This document shows positions 44,201 to 54,917 of a stretch of DNA of 64,000 nt, piece after piece; position 1 is the stretch's first letter, and every line of letters starts with the position of its first letter. A program made the position numbers and the translations under genes. A model generated the notes under the pieces. That model was given only the letters and a program-made list of their open reading frames with translations, was not told the origin of the DNA and did not search any database. Origin of the DNA: Polyangiaceae bacterium (GTDB lineage Bacteria > Myxococcota_A > Polyangia > Polyangiales > Polyangiaceae); assembly GCA_016715885.1 (NCBI GenBank), contig JADJXL010000017.1, forward strand, positions 283,979-347,978, given 5' to 3'.

Positions 44201-45163
44201 GTCCAATCGGCTGACCGATGCGTCGGAGTGTCACCCGTCGGTCTTGTTCGGGCGATCAGCAGAATCGTAATGATTCGCTGCTCCTCTTCCGTTAGGCGAG
44301 CTGGAGGTGGAATGGTCAGGTCACTCCAGTAGGCAGATGTTGGTTGCGAATGTTTCTCAATGCAGCCGCGACCGCCGCTCCATCCCGCGGACGACCATTC
44401 GGATCCTTGGACAGCATTTGCAGGACGAAAGAATCGAGCTCGCGTGGAATGCCTGGACGAACCTCACGCAAGCGGGGCGGCTGTTGCATGATGATTTTGG
44501 CCATGATTGCAAAGGGATGATCACCTTTGAATACCGGCTCGCCAGTCAGGCATTCCATCAACACGCAACCAAGGGCAAACACATCCGTCCGCGAATCGAC
44601 GCTTTCGCCCTTGCGGCTGCGAATCTGCTCGGGTGCCATATATGATGGCGTTCCAACCATGGCGCCGGAACGAGTTAGCGACGTTGCTCCTGCCATGGCA
44701 GCAATGCCAAAATCGAGCACTTTGACCAATGCAAGGTCCCCACCCACGAGAAACAGGTTGCTCGGTTTCAAGTCGCGATGAACAATTCCTCGCGTGCGCG
44801 ACTGCCACGGCATTCGCCGCGTGTTCAACGAGGACCAGCGTTTCACGGAGCTCCAGCGGGCCACGTTTGAGGCGTTTGGCCAGATCTTCCCCCTCGAGCC
44901 ATTCCATCGCCAAGTACGGCTCGCCGGCTTCGGTCTTACCATCCCCAACATACTTGACGATGCTGGGATGATGAAGTTGCGAGAGCAACATGGCTTCGCG
45001 AATGAATCGTTGCGTATGCGAGAATTCATCGCCGAGCATGACTTTCAGCGCGACGAGTTGACCTGTCGTGAGATCCTTCTGCGCGAAAGATCTGCCCCAT
45101 GCCTCCTGCCGCAACACGCTGCTCGAGCTCGAAGCGCCCTCCAATGACCTGACCAGCACGCAT
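41272..45163 (-). pseudogene. PknK-like Ser/Thr kinase - AAA ATPase - TPR regulator, copy 1 (multiple frameshifts)
   Basis: A coherent ~1,290-codon gene broken into at least seven frames. It starts ATG 45163: MRAGQVIGGRFELEQRVAAG then GMGQIFRA, breaks near 45087 and goes on with KDLTTGQLVALKVML. The next break, near 44790, precedes GIVHRDLKPSNLFLVGGD, LDFGIAAMAGATS and GTPSYMAPEQI. The ATPase part has LGKPTAFVGRDAELRGLE, the Walker A APGMGKSRLLHEFLH, and PVLLVLEDLQWGDRPTVRF (Walker B). The TPR-type helical repeats (42250-41272) form the longest open piece and include RRNACLTRQNLGFVLAELGD. Kinase residues are intact, so only frame breaks disable it. It diverges from the surface-protein gene (about 170 bp between starts). 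Confidence 0.85.
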
Positions 45164-45505
45164 GAGCGGAGTATTCAGGTTCGCATGGCGCCGTCTACGA
45201 AAATCGACTTTGGGCTTGTGATCCGTTCACGATTGGCGTTCCATGGAACCATCGAGAGCCGAAGTCCTTTTTTGATGGGTCGTTTGTTGAGGCATCTAAC
45301 ATGCGAAGTTTGCAAGACATTCGTATTGGTCGTCGATGGGTGCGCAACGTTGCTCACGTACCCGTGCTTCTGCGACTGCTCCGCTTGCGCCGCTTGCTCT
45401 GGTACTTGCAACCTGCCAGTTCGACTCTGAAACCGAGCCAACGGATCCAACCGAGCCGCCAACCGCCGAGACTCGGCAGGCGGCAACCACGAACGCGAAC
45501 ATCAA

Positions 45506-46646
45506 CGGGACGTACAACGGTTCCTACAACGGCACGTTCAATGGTTCGATGAATGGCAGTCTGAATGCGGCGCTCAATGGGTTGAACGGGACGCTCAATG
45601 GCAGCATGAACGGTTCGATGAATGCCATGAACGGGACGTTCAATGGGGCGCTCAATGGGCTGAATGGCTCGATGAACAGCGCGCTCAATGGGAGCATGAA
45701 TGGGACATTCAATGGGAGCATGAACGGGACATTCAATGGAGCGCCGATCAACAATCCCGCCTACAATGGCAGCATGAATGGCAGCTACAACGGCAGCATG
45801 AATGGCTCGATGAACGGGAGCATGAACGGTGCATTCAACGGAGCATGAATGGCTCGATGAATGGCTCGATGAACGGGAGCATGAACGGCACGTTCAATGG
45901 CAGCATGAATGGCTCCATGAACGGCTCGATGAACGGTACGTTTAATGGCAGCATGAACGGGACGCTCAATGGTGTGCCCATCAACGACCCTGCGTACAAC
46001 GGGACCGTCAATGGTACGTTCAATGGCAGCATGAATGGCACGTTCAACGGCAGCGTAAATGGCACGTTCAATGGGTCGATGAACGGGTCGATGAATGGGT
46101 CGATGAATGGCAACATGAACGGTACGTTCAATGGCTCGATGAACGGGAGCATGAACGGGCTCAATGGTGCCGTCAATGGCACGTTCAATGGTAGCCTCAA
46201 CGGGTCGATGAACGGCGTGCCCATCAACAACTCGGCCTACAACGGTAGCATGAATGGCACATTCAACGGGTCGATGAATGGCTCGATGAACGGGAGCATG
46301 AATGGCTCGATGAATGGCAGCATGAATGGCTCGATGAACGGCTCGATGAACGGGAGTATGAATGGCACGTTCAACGGATCGATGAACGGGTCGATGAATG
46401 GCTCGATGAACGGGACATTCAACGGGAGCATGAATGGCGTACTCAATGGAGTGATCGTCAATGATTCCGCATACAACGGCACCGTGAATGGGACGTTCAA
46501 CGGCAGCATGAATGGCACGTTCAACGGGTCGATGAACGGCACGTTCAACGGGAGCATGAATGGGTCGATGAACGGGTCGATGAATAGCTCGATGAACGGC
46601 AGTATGAATGGCACGTTCAATGGCACATTCAATGGCTCCTACAACA
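45506..46646 (+). repeat. 12-bp tandem repeat coding NG[S/T][M/F/L/Y] tetrapeptides, copy 1
   Basis: About 95 consecutive 12-bp units of the form AAYGGNAGCATG or AAYGGCACGTTC. Nearly all encode N-G-S or N-G-T followed by Met, Phe, Leu or Tyr; a few read NAAL, NAM or NGAF. At 45741, 45974, 46217 and 46451 the array is punctuated by [A/V][P/I][I/V]N[N/D][P/S]AY, giving a higher-order period of 78-81 residues. One base is missing near 45838. The repeats leave all six frames open, creating false antisense genes. Confidence 0.95.
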
Positions 46647-47880
46647 ACATGCTCGACAGCTTGTGGACGGGTCCCGCGGGGGGAACGCTCATCATCGAGG
46701 AGGAAAACAAGCTCATTCCCAGCACGTCGATTACGGATTTTTCGCAGTATACGCTTGACCAGATGGACGTGCTCTGCCCGGCGACGACCATTCGCGATAC
46801 GTTGACAGGCGGCATCGACGTGAACTTGGTGTTGCCGAAGCTGATCACGATGAACGGCGTGCACGAACGGCTGTACCAAAGTTGCGGTAATGCGGATCCG
46901 ACGACGTGTCCGGTCGCGAGTGTCGTCATTCCAGAGGACTTCGATGGTGATGGCAATACCGAGACAAATGTCGATTATGAATTGTTTGCGAGTTACTCGA
47001 TCGCGTGTGGCGACAAGGTGATCCGGCCGATTCCTGCTGCATCCGACGAATGGCCCCGAAGCACGAACGGCCAACCCCGATGGTACGCCTCCACTGTTCA
47101 GCACGTATTTTCGCTTATTTTTGCATCAAGGCGTATGATGAGACGTCGCTGCCGGTGGGATCGAAATGGCTGTGCGGCAAAGGGCGTCTGGCAGGAGGCG
47201 TCGTGGGATATGCGGTGAAGCGTATTCCGGATCCGGCACATCCGACGGGGGATACCATTGCGAGCTTGTCAAGGCGATCGTTTTTTGCGCGGCAACTCGT
47301 GTGGGGACCGAATTCGTGGACGACGCATTGGGAATTCACGCACAACCATATTGGCGCGTTGCTCGAGAAGGCGGAGCCTGGTGGTGTGCCGACGGGGTTT
47401 ACGTCGAACAATGCGTGGAACTTGAATCCGCTCGATTTTCACGCAGATGGGACACTGAAGGAGCAGGACTACGTCGCGGCGGTGGGTCTGAAAACATCGA
47501 CGGATCGCTCGGGCGTGGCGATCAGCGTGTACAACAACGCGGATCATACCGGGGGAAAACCGTTCGACCCGAATGAGCTGAACCAATGCGAACCTGGCTA
47601 TGACGTGCCGGATTTGGCTTCGGCGGGGACCATTCAAAATGACGTGCTCATCGATGTGCAGGCCGCGCCGTGGTATGGGGCGAATTGCGATTGGGCATCG
47701 GATTGGGATCTGCCGACGCTGTCGCCGGTATCGGGTCCGACGTGCAATACGTTTGACGTGGGGACGACGGTAAAGGTCGGCGTGAATTTGGGGGATGACG
47801 TTGCTCGTCGGTGTCCGACGTACATTACGTGTCAACCGGGGCAGAATTGTTGTATTGGGCGATTTGATGCGGGGGTTCAC
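46647..47880 (+). other. conserved middle domain of surface protein, copy 1
   Basis: A domain of about 410 residues between the tetrapeptide and RCC1 parts, matched throughout by 52052-53290 in copy 2. Landmarks: CPATTIRDTLTGGIDVNLV, ASVVIPEDFDGDGNTETNVD (Ca-binding-like DxDGD), LFASYSIACGDKVIRPI, CIKAYDETSLPVGSKWLCGK, NHIGALLEKAEPGGVPTGF, and RCPTYITCQPGQNCCIG. About eight conserved cysteines suggest a disulfide-rich extracellular fold. I do not recognise the family. Two opposite frame breaks (47034 and 47115) enclose the segment HPTNGPEARTANPDGTPPLF. Confidence 0.75.
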
Positions 47881-50100
47881 GGTGCGGTGAAACTGACGGT
47901 ACCGTGTGGTGCTGGAACGACAGCCCTATCGATTTGCTGTACGGCAACGCCAGGCAAATTAAAATAAGTGACGGAAGTCCGCTTACGGGGTGCTAGCGGT
48001 TTCCACCGGCGAATTCCACGCGTGTGCACGAACTTCGTCGCAAAGGGTTTACTGCTGGGGAGACAATCGTTTTGGACAGATTGGCGACGGCACCACGATC
48101 CACAGATCTCACGCCGTATTGCTCGGAATACAGAATGTGCAGGACGTGGTGACTGGCGATGTCCACAGTTGCGCACGCAAAACCGATGGCACGCTCTGGT
48201 GCTGGGGAGAGAACCAGAGCGGACAGATTGGCAACGGCAATACGGTGGATGTGAAATGGCCAGTGCAAAGTGGTGTAGGGACACTCGATAATGACGTAGC
48301 TCAAGTCGCCCTTGGTTCTCAACATACGTGTGCACGTAAAACCAATAACACCCTCTGGTGCTGGGGAAATAACTCATCTTTGCAACTCGGTGTCCCTCCC
48401 CCAAAACCAACAAGTGCCCAATCCCGTCAATGTCGGTATCAACCTTCCTGGCCCCGACGTGATCGATATCGCGCTTGGTGGTGATAACACCTGCGCTCGC
48501 AAGACTGATGGTACTCTCTGGTGCTGGGGGAAAACGATCGTGGCCAAGTTGGTAACGGATCCACTTCCTCTTCCAGTTCACCCGTGCAAGCGGGGGCAAG
48601 CACACTCGGCAATGCCGTGGTACAGGTTGCGATTGGGGACGATCACCTCTGTGCACGGAGAAAAGATGGCACGCTCTGGTGCTGGGGGAGAAATGATATG
48701 GGCCAGCTCGGCAATGGCACCACGATGCATTCATCGACACCCATACAGGTTGGGCCCAGCATTCTGGGCAATGATGTCACGGAAGTCGAACTCGCGAATT
48801 CGATCTCCTATGCGCGTAAGCGAGACGGAACGTTCTGGAGCTGGGGACTCTATGTAACAGTCCCAAGCATCGCCAGCGCAGTGCGATGCGACACCAACGA
48901 CGCAATCTGCGGCGTCAGCGAGACGCAAGCAATCAGCGCGGCCGATTGTCGCACGTCGAGCTGCGGCGATGGCAAGTGCACGCGGGATGAAACTCCGCAG
49001 AATTGTCCGAGCGATTGCAAGATGGCGGTCAAGTTGCCGTCGGCGGTGGTCACAGTTGTGCGCGCAAAAGCGATGGTACTCTTTGGTGCTGGGGTGGCAA
49101 CTACTGCGGTCAGTTGGGCATCAACCAGTTCAGCGGTCTATACGCAGCGAAACCCCTTCCGATGCAAGCTGGGGCATTCACGCTTGGTTCTGACGTGGCC
49201 GAAGTTGCGCTCGGCGGCAAGCAGTTTGTTGTCTTCCAAGAGCCAAACCAAGAGCATTCGTGTGCACGGAAGACCGATGGGACCCTCTGGTGCTGGGGCA
49301 ACAACGACTACGGCCAGCTCGGCAACGGAACCACCATTAGCAAGAGCACTCCAGTGCCGACGCCCCCATCCTTGGCAATGACGTTGCTGAGGTCGCGCTT
49401 GGTTGGCTTCACACGTGTGCACGCAAAACCGACGGCACAGTATGGTGTTGGGGCGCCAACGATTGGGGCCAACTCGGCATTGGAACGACGAGCAACGTGG
49501 CCTTCCCAGTGCAAGCAGGGCTGAGCACCTTGGGCAGCGACGTCGCGCAGGTTGAGGCGGGCGGCGAGCAGACCTGCGCTCGGAAAACCGATGGCACAGT
49601 ATGGTGTTGGGGAAGAAGTGGCGTCATCAGTACGGGAGATCCCCAGCAAGTGGCTGGGCTTGGCAACACGGCAGTTGATATCGCGGTTGGGGGCAACCAT
49701 GCCTGTGCGCGCAAGACCGATGGGACCTCTGGTGCTGGGGACACAACTTCTCGGGTCAGCTTGGCACCGGAAGCACAGGTACGATAAGCCCTGCCGTGCA
49801 GACGGGGCCACCACGCTCGATAACAATGTTGCCCAAGTCGCGCTTGGCACGGACCACGGCTGTGCAGTCAAAACCGACGGCACGCTCTGGTGTTGGGGAC
49901 TGCGGCTCCACGGCGCAATTGGCGACGGAAGCGATGAGACCGATGGTTGCTGTCAGACGACACCCGTGCAAATTGGGGAGAGTACACTGGGAAACGATGT
50001 CGCGGAGGTTGCTCTGGGTGACGGCCATGGGTGTGCACTCAAGGTTGACGGAACCATCTGGTGCTGGGGCGAGGCACCTGGCATGTTCAAGTATGGAATG
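47880..50100 (+). other. array of about 14 RCC1-like repeats, copy 1
   Basis: The signature TCARKTDGTLWCWGxNxxGQLGNG recurs about every 150 bp, with WCWG cores near 47910, 48045, 48200, 48350, 48515, 48675, 48830, 49085, 49290, 49445, 49605, 49730, 49890 and 50060. The unusual double-Cys form (C-A-R-K and W-C-W) suggests disulfide-stapled blades. A CGDGxC...CPSDC module near 48955-49020 separates two groups of seven, which would fit two seven-bladed propellers. Frame breaks occur roughly every 150-300 bp. Confidence 0.8.
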
Positions 50101-50639
50101 TTCAACTACAAATACCCGGTCGAGGTACCATGGTGCGGCGATGGCGTTTGCACCTTTATGAGCGCGACAGCGGAAACTGCCCGGACTGCACGCCTACGGT
50201 CGGCGATGGGGTATGCGACCCATTCCTCAATTGTATTTTAATCCCAGAACTGCCCGCTTGGGAATGCGATACGGATTGCAACCCATGTGACGATGGCGAC
50301 GTGCACGCAAACCGATACATTGTTCAATGGCATTTGCATGGACTGAATCCAGTGAAATGCCCAGTAGACGCTTGCCACGATGCGGCGGGATGTGATCCGG
50401 CAACGGGACAATGCTCAAATCCTCCTAAACCTGACGGAACCCCATGCCCGGGTGGCGCGTGTCAAGTCGGAATCTGCACGCCTAATGGTGGGTCGGGTGG
50501 TCCAACGGTCACCAGCAGCAGCTCGCGCGGCTCGGGCAGCAGTGGCGCAGGAGGAGCCGGCGGAACTGCTGGAAACGACGTCGGTGGCAATGGCGCGATC
50601 ACGAGCAGTAGCTCGAACGGCGGACCTCCCGATGATAGC

Positions 50640-50743
50640 AATGGTTGCTCCTGTAAAACCACGGGAGGATCGTCGTCCGGGGCTGCGGCATGGCTCGCGC
50701 TCGGACTTCTGGCAGTGGTACGACGCAGACAAAACGATTCTAG
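50640..50743 (+). other. MYXO-CTERM-like sorting tail, copy 1
   Basis: NGCSCKTTGGSSSG, then hydrophobic AAAWLALGLLAVV, then RRRQ: the three-part pattern of MYXO-CTERM tails handled by myxosortase, with Cys in the GCSC motif as the likely processing site. The current frame does not stop here; a one-base shift gives RRRQTKRF and a TAG at 50741-50743. Confidence 0.8.
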
Positions 50744-50908
50744 GGCGATTTTTGGAGATAAATCATGCAGCCTTTCGATATCGCTCTTGCTGCCATTTGC
50801 ACCGTTGGCACTGCTTTTGGCAACCCGCCAGCTCGAATCCGAGACCAACGCCAACCGAGCCGGCAACCGCCGAGACTCGGCAGGCGGCAAACCACGAACG
50901 CGAACATC

Positions 50909-52051
50909 AACGGGACGTACAACGGTTCCTGCAACGGCACGTTCAATGGTTCGATGAATGGCAGCCTGAATGCGGCGCTCAACGGGTTGAACGGGACGCT
51001 CAATGGCAGCATGAACGGTTCGATGAATGCCATGAACGGGACGTTCAATGGGGCGCTCAATGGGCTGAATGGCTCGATGAACAGCGCGCTCAATGGGAGC
51101 ATGAATGGGACATTCAATGGGAGCATGAACGGGACATTCAATGGAGCGCCGATCAACAATCCCGCCTACAATGGCAGCATGAATGGCAGCTACAACGGGA
51201 GCATGAATGGCTCGATGAACGGGAGCATGAACGGGGCGTTCAACGGCAGCATGAATGGGTCGATGAATGGCTCCATGAACGGGAGCATGAACGGCACGTT
51301 TAATGGCAGCATGAATGGCTCCATGAATGGCACATTCAATGGCACGTTTAATGGCAGCATGAACGGGACGCTCAATGGTGTGCCCATCAACGACCCTGCG
51401 TACAACGGGACCGTCAATGGTACGTTCAATGGCAGCATGAATGGCACGTTCAACGGCAGCGTAAATGGCACGTTCAATGGGTCGATGAACGGGTCGATGA
51501 ATGGGTCGATGAATGGCAAACATGAACGGTACGTTCAATGGCTCGATGAACGGGAGCATGAACGGGCTCAATGGTGCCGTCAATGGCACGTTCAATGGTA
51601 GCCTCAACGGGTCGATGAACGGCGTGCCCATCAACAACTCGGCCTACAACGGTAGCATGAATGGCACATTCAACGGGTCGATGAATGGCCTCGATGAACG
51701 GCAGCATGAATGGCCTCGATGAATGGCAGCATGAACGGGTCGATGAACGGCTCGATGAACGGTAGCATGAATGGCACGTTCAACGGATCGATGAACGGGT
51801 CGATGAATGGGAGCATGAACGGCACGTTCAATGGGAGCATGAATGGCGTACTCAATGGAGTGATCGTCAATGATCCCGCCTACAACGGCACCGTGAATGG
51901 GACGTTCAACGGCAGCATGAATGGCACGTTCAACGGGTCGATGAACGGCACGTTCAACGGGAGCATGAATGGGTCGATGAACGGGTCGATGAATAGCTCG
52001 ATGAACGGCAGTATGAATGGCACGTTCAATGGCACATTCAATGGCTGCTAC
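50909..52051 (+). repeat. 12-bp tandem repeat coding NG[S/T]x tetrapeptides, copy 2
   Basis: Nearly identical in order and content to the array at 45506-46646, with the same four punctuation blocks (APINNPAY, VPINDPAY, VPINNSAY, VIVNDPAY). It differs mostly by single-base indels and a few whole-unit gains or losses, so the duplication is recent compared with the divergence of the units. Confidence 0.94.
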
Positions 52052-53290
52052 AACAATCAATTCAACAACTTGTGGACCGGTCCTTCGGGCGGCACGCTGA
52101 TCGTCGAAGAAGAGAACAAGCTGATCCCGGAGCACGACGATTACGGATTTTTTCGCAATACACGCTCGACCAGATGGACGTGCTTTGCCCCGCGACGACG
52201 ATCCGAGATACGTTGACGGGCGGGATCGATGTAAACTTGGTGCCGCCGAAATTCGATCACGATGAACGGCGTGCACGAGCGGCTGTACCAAGATTGTGGC
52301 AATGCGGATGTGACGACATGTCCGGTGGCGAGTGTCGTCATTCCGGAGGATTTCGATGGTGATGGCAATGCCGAGACAAATGTCGATTATGAATTGTTTG
52401 CGAGCTATTCGATCGCTTGCGGCGACAAGGTGATTCGTCCGATTTTGCTCCATCCGGTGACGGGGCCCGAGGTACGCACGGAAAACCCGGATGGATCGCC
52501 GCCGTTGTTCAGTACGTATTTCCGATATTTTGCATCAAGGCGTATGACGAGACGTCGCTCCCCGTGGGCCCGAAGTGGCTTTGCGGCAAGGGTCGCTTGG
52601 CCGGTGGTGTCGTAGGATACGCGGTCAAGCGCATTCCGGATCCGGCGCATCCGACGGGCGATACCATTGCGAGTTTGTCGCGGCGATCGTTCTTCGCCAG
52701 GCAACTGGTATGGGGGCCGAATTCGTGGTCGACGCATTGGGAGTTTGTTCACAACCACATCGGAGCGCTACTCGAGAAGGCCGAACCGGGTGGCGTGCCT
52801 ACGGGATTTACGTCGAACAATGCGTGGAACCTGAACCCGCCCGATTACCATGCCGATGGGACGTTGAGGGAGCTGGATTACATCGCCGCGGTGGGTCTCA
52901 AGACGTCGACGGATCGATCGGGCGTGGCCATCAGCGTGTACAACAACGCGGACCAAACTGGCGGAAAATCCTTCGATGCGAATGAGCTGAACCAATGCGA
53001 ACCCGGGTACAACGTGCCGGATTTGGCTTCGACGGGCACGTTCCAGAACGACGTACTGATCGATATGCAGGTGGCGCCGTGGTATGAGGCGAATTGCGAT
53101 TGGGCAACGGATTGGGGTTTGCCGCAGCTTTCGCCGGTATCGGCGCCGAATCAATGCAGTACGTTCGATGTGGGGACGACGGCGAAGGTAGGCGTGAATT
53201 TGGGGGGACACTGGTGGCGCGACGCTGCCCGACGTACATTACGCGTCAACCGGGACAGAATTGTTGTGTGGGACGATTTGACACCGGATT
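52052..53290 (+). other. conserved middle domain of surface protein, copy 2
   Basis: Equivalent of 46647-47880. Reads FNNLWTGPSGGTLIVEEENK, then ASVVIPEDFDGDGNAETNVD, CIKAYDETSLPVGPKWLCGK, FARQLVWGPNSWSTHWEF and RCPTYITRQPGQNCCVG (one Cys replaced by Arg compared with copy 1). Frame breaks at about 52135, 52245, 52540 and 53210 are not at the same bases as in copy 1, except for a shared trouble spot at the T-rich YFCIKAYDE site. Confidence 0.72.
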
Positions 53291-53769
53291 TGAATCCACG
53301 TGTACGGTGAAGACTGACGGTACCGTCTGGTGCTGGAACGATAACAACTACGATCCACTGTATGGCCATGCCAAACAAATTAAGACAAGTGATGGAAACC
53401 CACTTCGGGGGTGCTAGGAAATCGCCACCGGTGCGTTTCACGCGTGTGCACGAACCTCGTCGCAAACGGTTTATTGCTGGGGAGTCAATCAGTTTGGAGA
53501 GCTTGGCGACGGCACCACGATTCACAGCTCGGATGCCGTATTGCTCGGATTACAAAATGTGCAGGAAGTGGAAGCTGGCTTCAGGCACACTTGTGCTCGT
53601 GAAACAGATGGCACACTCTGGTGCTGGGGAGCTAACGAGAGCGGCCAGATTGGCAACGGAGGTACCGGGAATGTGTTATTGCCAGTGCAAATTGGTGCCG
53701 GGACACTCGATAACGAAGTCGCTCAAGTCGCCCTTGGTTCTTATCATACGTGTGCCCGAAAAACCAATA

Positions 53770-53785
53770 ACACCTGTTACCGCTC
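53770..53785 (+). repeat. left target duplication and left inverted repeat of the transposon
   Basis: ACACC (53770-53774) followed by TGTTACCGCTC (53775-53785). The next 380 bp to 54166 hold no gene and probably the transposase-binding sites of the left end. Confidence 0.9.
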
Positions 53786-54166
53786 CCTTTCAGCAATGCC
53801 TCCCGCCTCATTTTCAATCAAGCAGCTTGATGGAGACGCCATCAGTCTTGGCAAGAGGCCATTGCGCAGCGTGACTTCTTTTCTCTCCGTGGAAGCTCTT
53901 CAAATGTCGTCGTCGTAACGGCGACTCCAGTAAGATCGGCAACTCACTACGCTTCCGGTGGATCGAGGGGGTCCAGGGGGAGACTGAAAACTTGTGGGGC
54001 CTGTGGAGAGCTGGGGAAACCCAAAGGACATCAAAAGTTTTCTTGACATCACGGTTCGAGTACGTCCTGGAACATGGAGGACGGGGCATCAGCGTAGGGC
54101 TAGCCAAAAAGGCGACGAGGAGGCCTTGTCAAGCCAAACACGCCCTCCTCGTCGTGCTCCGAACCC

Positions 54167-54796
54167 GTGAGTCCAAACGACAAGACTCGAAGCGGCGTAA
54201 CCATAATCCAAAGCCACATCGATATCAAGAGCTGGATTGAACGCACACCGACCGTCGACGAAGCGCGGCCTGCACGCTGCCCGAAGTGTGGCGCGCCAAG
54301 CTGTCCGGTTGGCGCGCCAATCGTGATTCACGGCCATGGCCTCCGCGAGCGGCAGGTGCGCGGCCCGCGCACGCCTCATGCGCCACCCGCCACGATCGTC
54401 ATCTCCGTACGACGGTACCTCTGTACGGCCTGCAAGGCCGTGCCCATCGTCGTGCCACGCGAAGTCCGCGCCAAACGCCTTTACATCGCCTCCGCAATGG
54501 CCTTGGCGCTGGCCCTGTGGGGCCATGTGAAACTGTCCGCAAAGGCCGTACGCGAACGTGTCAACCCAGCCAAAATCATGGGAGATTCCGTCATCGGCTG
54601 GGCAACGCTGCGCCGCTGGGCCAAGGATGTCGCCCATGGCAAACTGTTTGTCGATGTACCACACCCACCAGTAGGCTCGAGTTTGCGAGACGTCGCAGCA
54701 ACGGCCGCCGCAGCCCTTGCCGCAAACGCCGATGCGCAAACGCGCGTTTTACCGCTCGAACACCGCGCATTCATCGGTGCCGCGCACGTTGCATGA
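54167..54796 (+). CDS. DUF6431-type zinc-ribbon protein of the transposon
   Basis: 209 residues, GTG start at 54167. A zinc-ribbon part has CPKCGAPSCP early and RRYLCTACKAVPIVVPREV later, giving two Cys pairs. A helical region (RLYIASAMALALALWGHVKL, then WATLRRWAKDVAHGKLF) resembles HTH-bearing helper proteins that precede DDE transposases of this type. This is the only gene of the transposon with an unbroken frame. A role in DNA or target recognition is inferred. The DUF6431 label is from pattern memory and should be treated as probable. Confidence 0.7.
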   Translation: MSPNDKTRSGVTIIQSHIDIKSWIERTPTVDEARPARCPKCGAPSCPVGAPIVIHGHGLRERQVRGPRTPHAPPATIVISVRRYLCTACKAVPIVVPREVRAKRLYIASAMALALALWGHVKLSAKAVRERVNPAKIMGDSVIGWATLRRWAKDVAHGKLFVDVPHPPVGSSLRDVAATAAAALAANADAQTRVLPLEHRAFIGAAHVA

Positions 54797-54917
54797 TGGG
54801 GACAAACCACCGAACCGAGAAAAACAGCGGCCCACCTCAGAGGATCCATATCGCAAGGTCAAACGATCGCTTATGAGGGTGCCACCGCTTACGCAGCGGA
54901 GAAAGGCACCTGATCAA

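Larger units (their letters stand above)
45336..50743 (+). pseudogene. giant tetrapeptide-repeat / RCC1 / MYXO-CTERM surface protein, copy 1 (frameshifted)
   Basis: If the frames are joined, about 1,800 residues. Order: signal peptide ending APLAPLALVLATCQFD (lipobox-like), about 95 NG[S/T]x tetrapeptides (45506-46646), and a middle domain starting NMLDSLWTGPAGGTLIIEEE. Next are about 14 RCC1-like units (CARKTDGTLWCWG) split by a Cys-rich module (CGDGKCTRDETPQNCPSDC). A second Cys-rich module (WCGDGVC; CHDAAGCDPATGQCSNPP), a Ser/Gly linker, and the tail NGCSCKTTGG followed by AAAWLALGLLAVVRRRQ complete it. Frame breaks are seen near 45838, 47034, 47115, 47885 and several times in the RCC1 part. 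It should be exported and anchored on the cell surface. No function is known; RCC1 blades usually form a seven-bladed propeller for protein binding. Confidence 0.8.

Noticed and set aside
45838..45845. Programmed frameshifting within the tetrapeptide repeat
   Set aside because: The site is a simple one-base loss in a repeat unit (AACGGAGC) without slippery heptamer or downstream structure; many other breaks have no common motif.
45506..46646. Classification as pentapeptide-repeat protein
   Set aside because: The period is four residues, with no A(D/N)LXX pattern.
45785..47104. 439-codon minus-strand frame rich in HRAIHAPVHR repeats
   Set aside because: It is the antisense reading of the 12-bp repeat, which leaves all six frames open. 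The sense frame leads into a conserved domain and has a signal peptide, the antisense does not.
47005..50957. Separate short genes for each open piece of the RCC1 region
   Set aside because: Consecutive pieces continue one another's repeats across one-base shifts and align to copy 2, so they are fragments of one gene, not independent genes.
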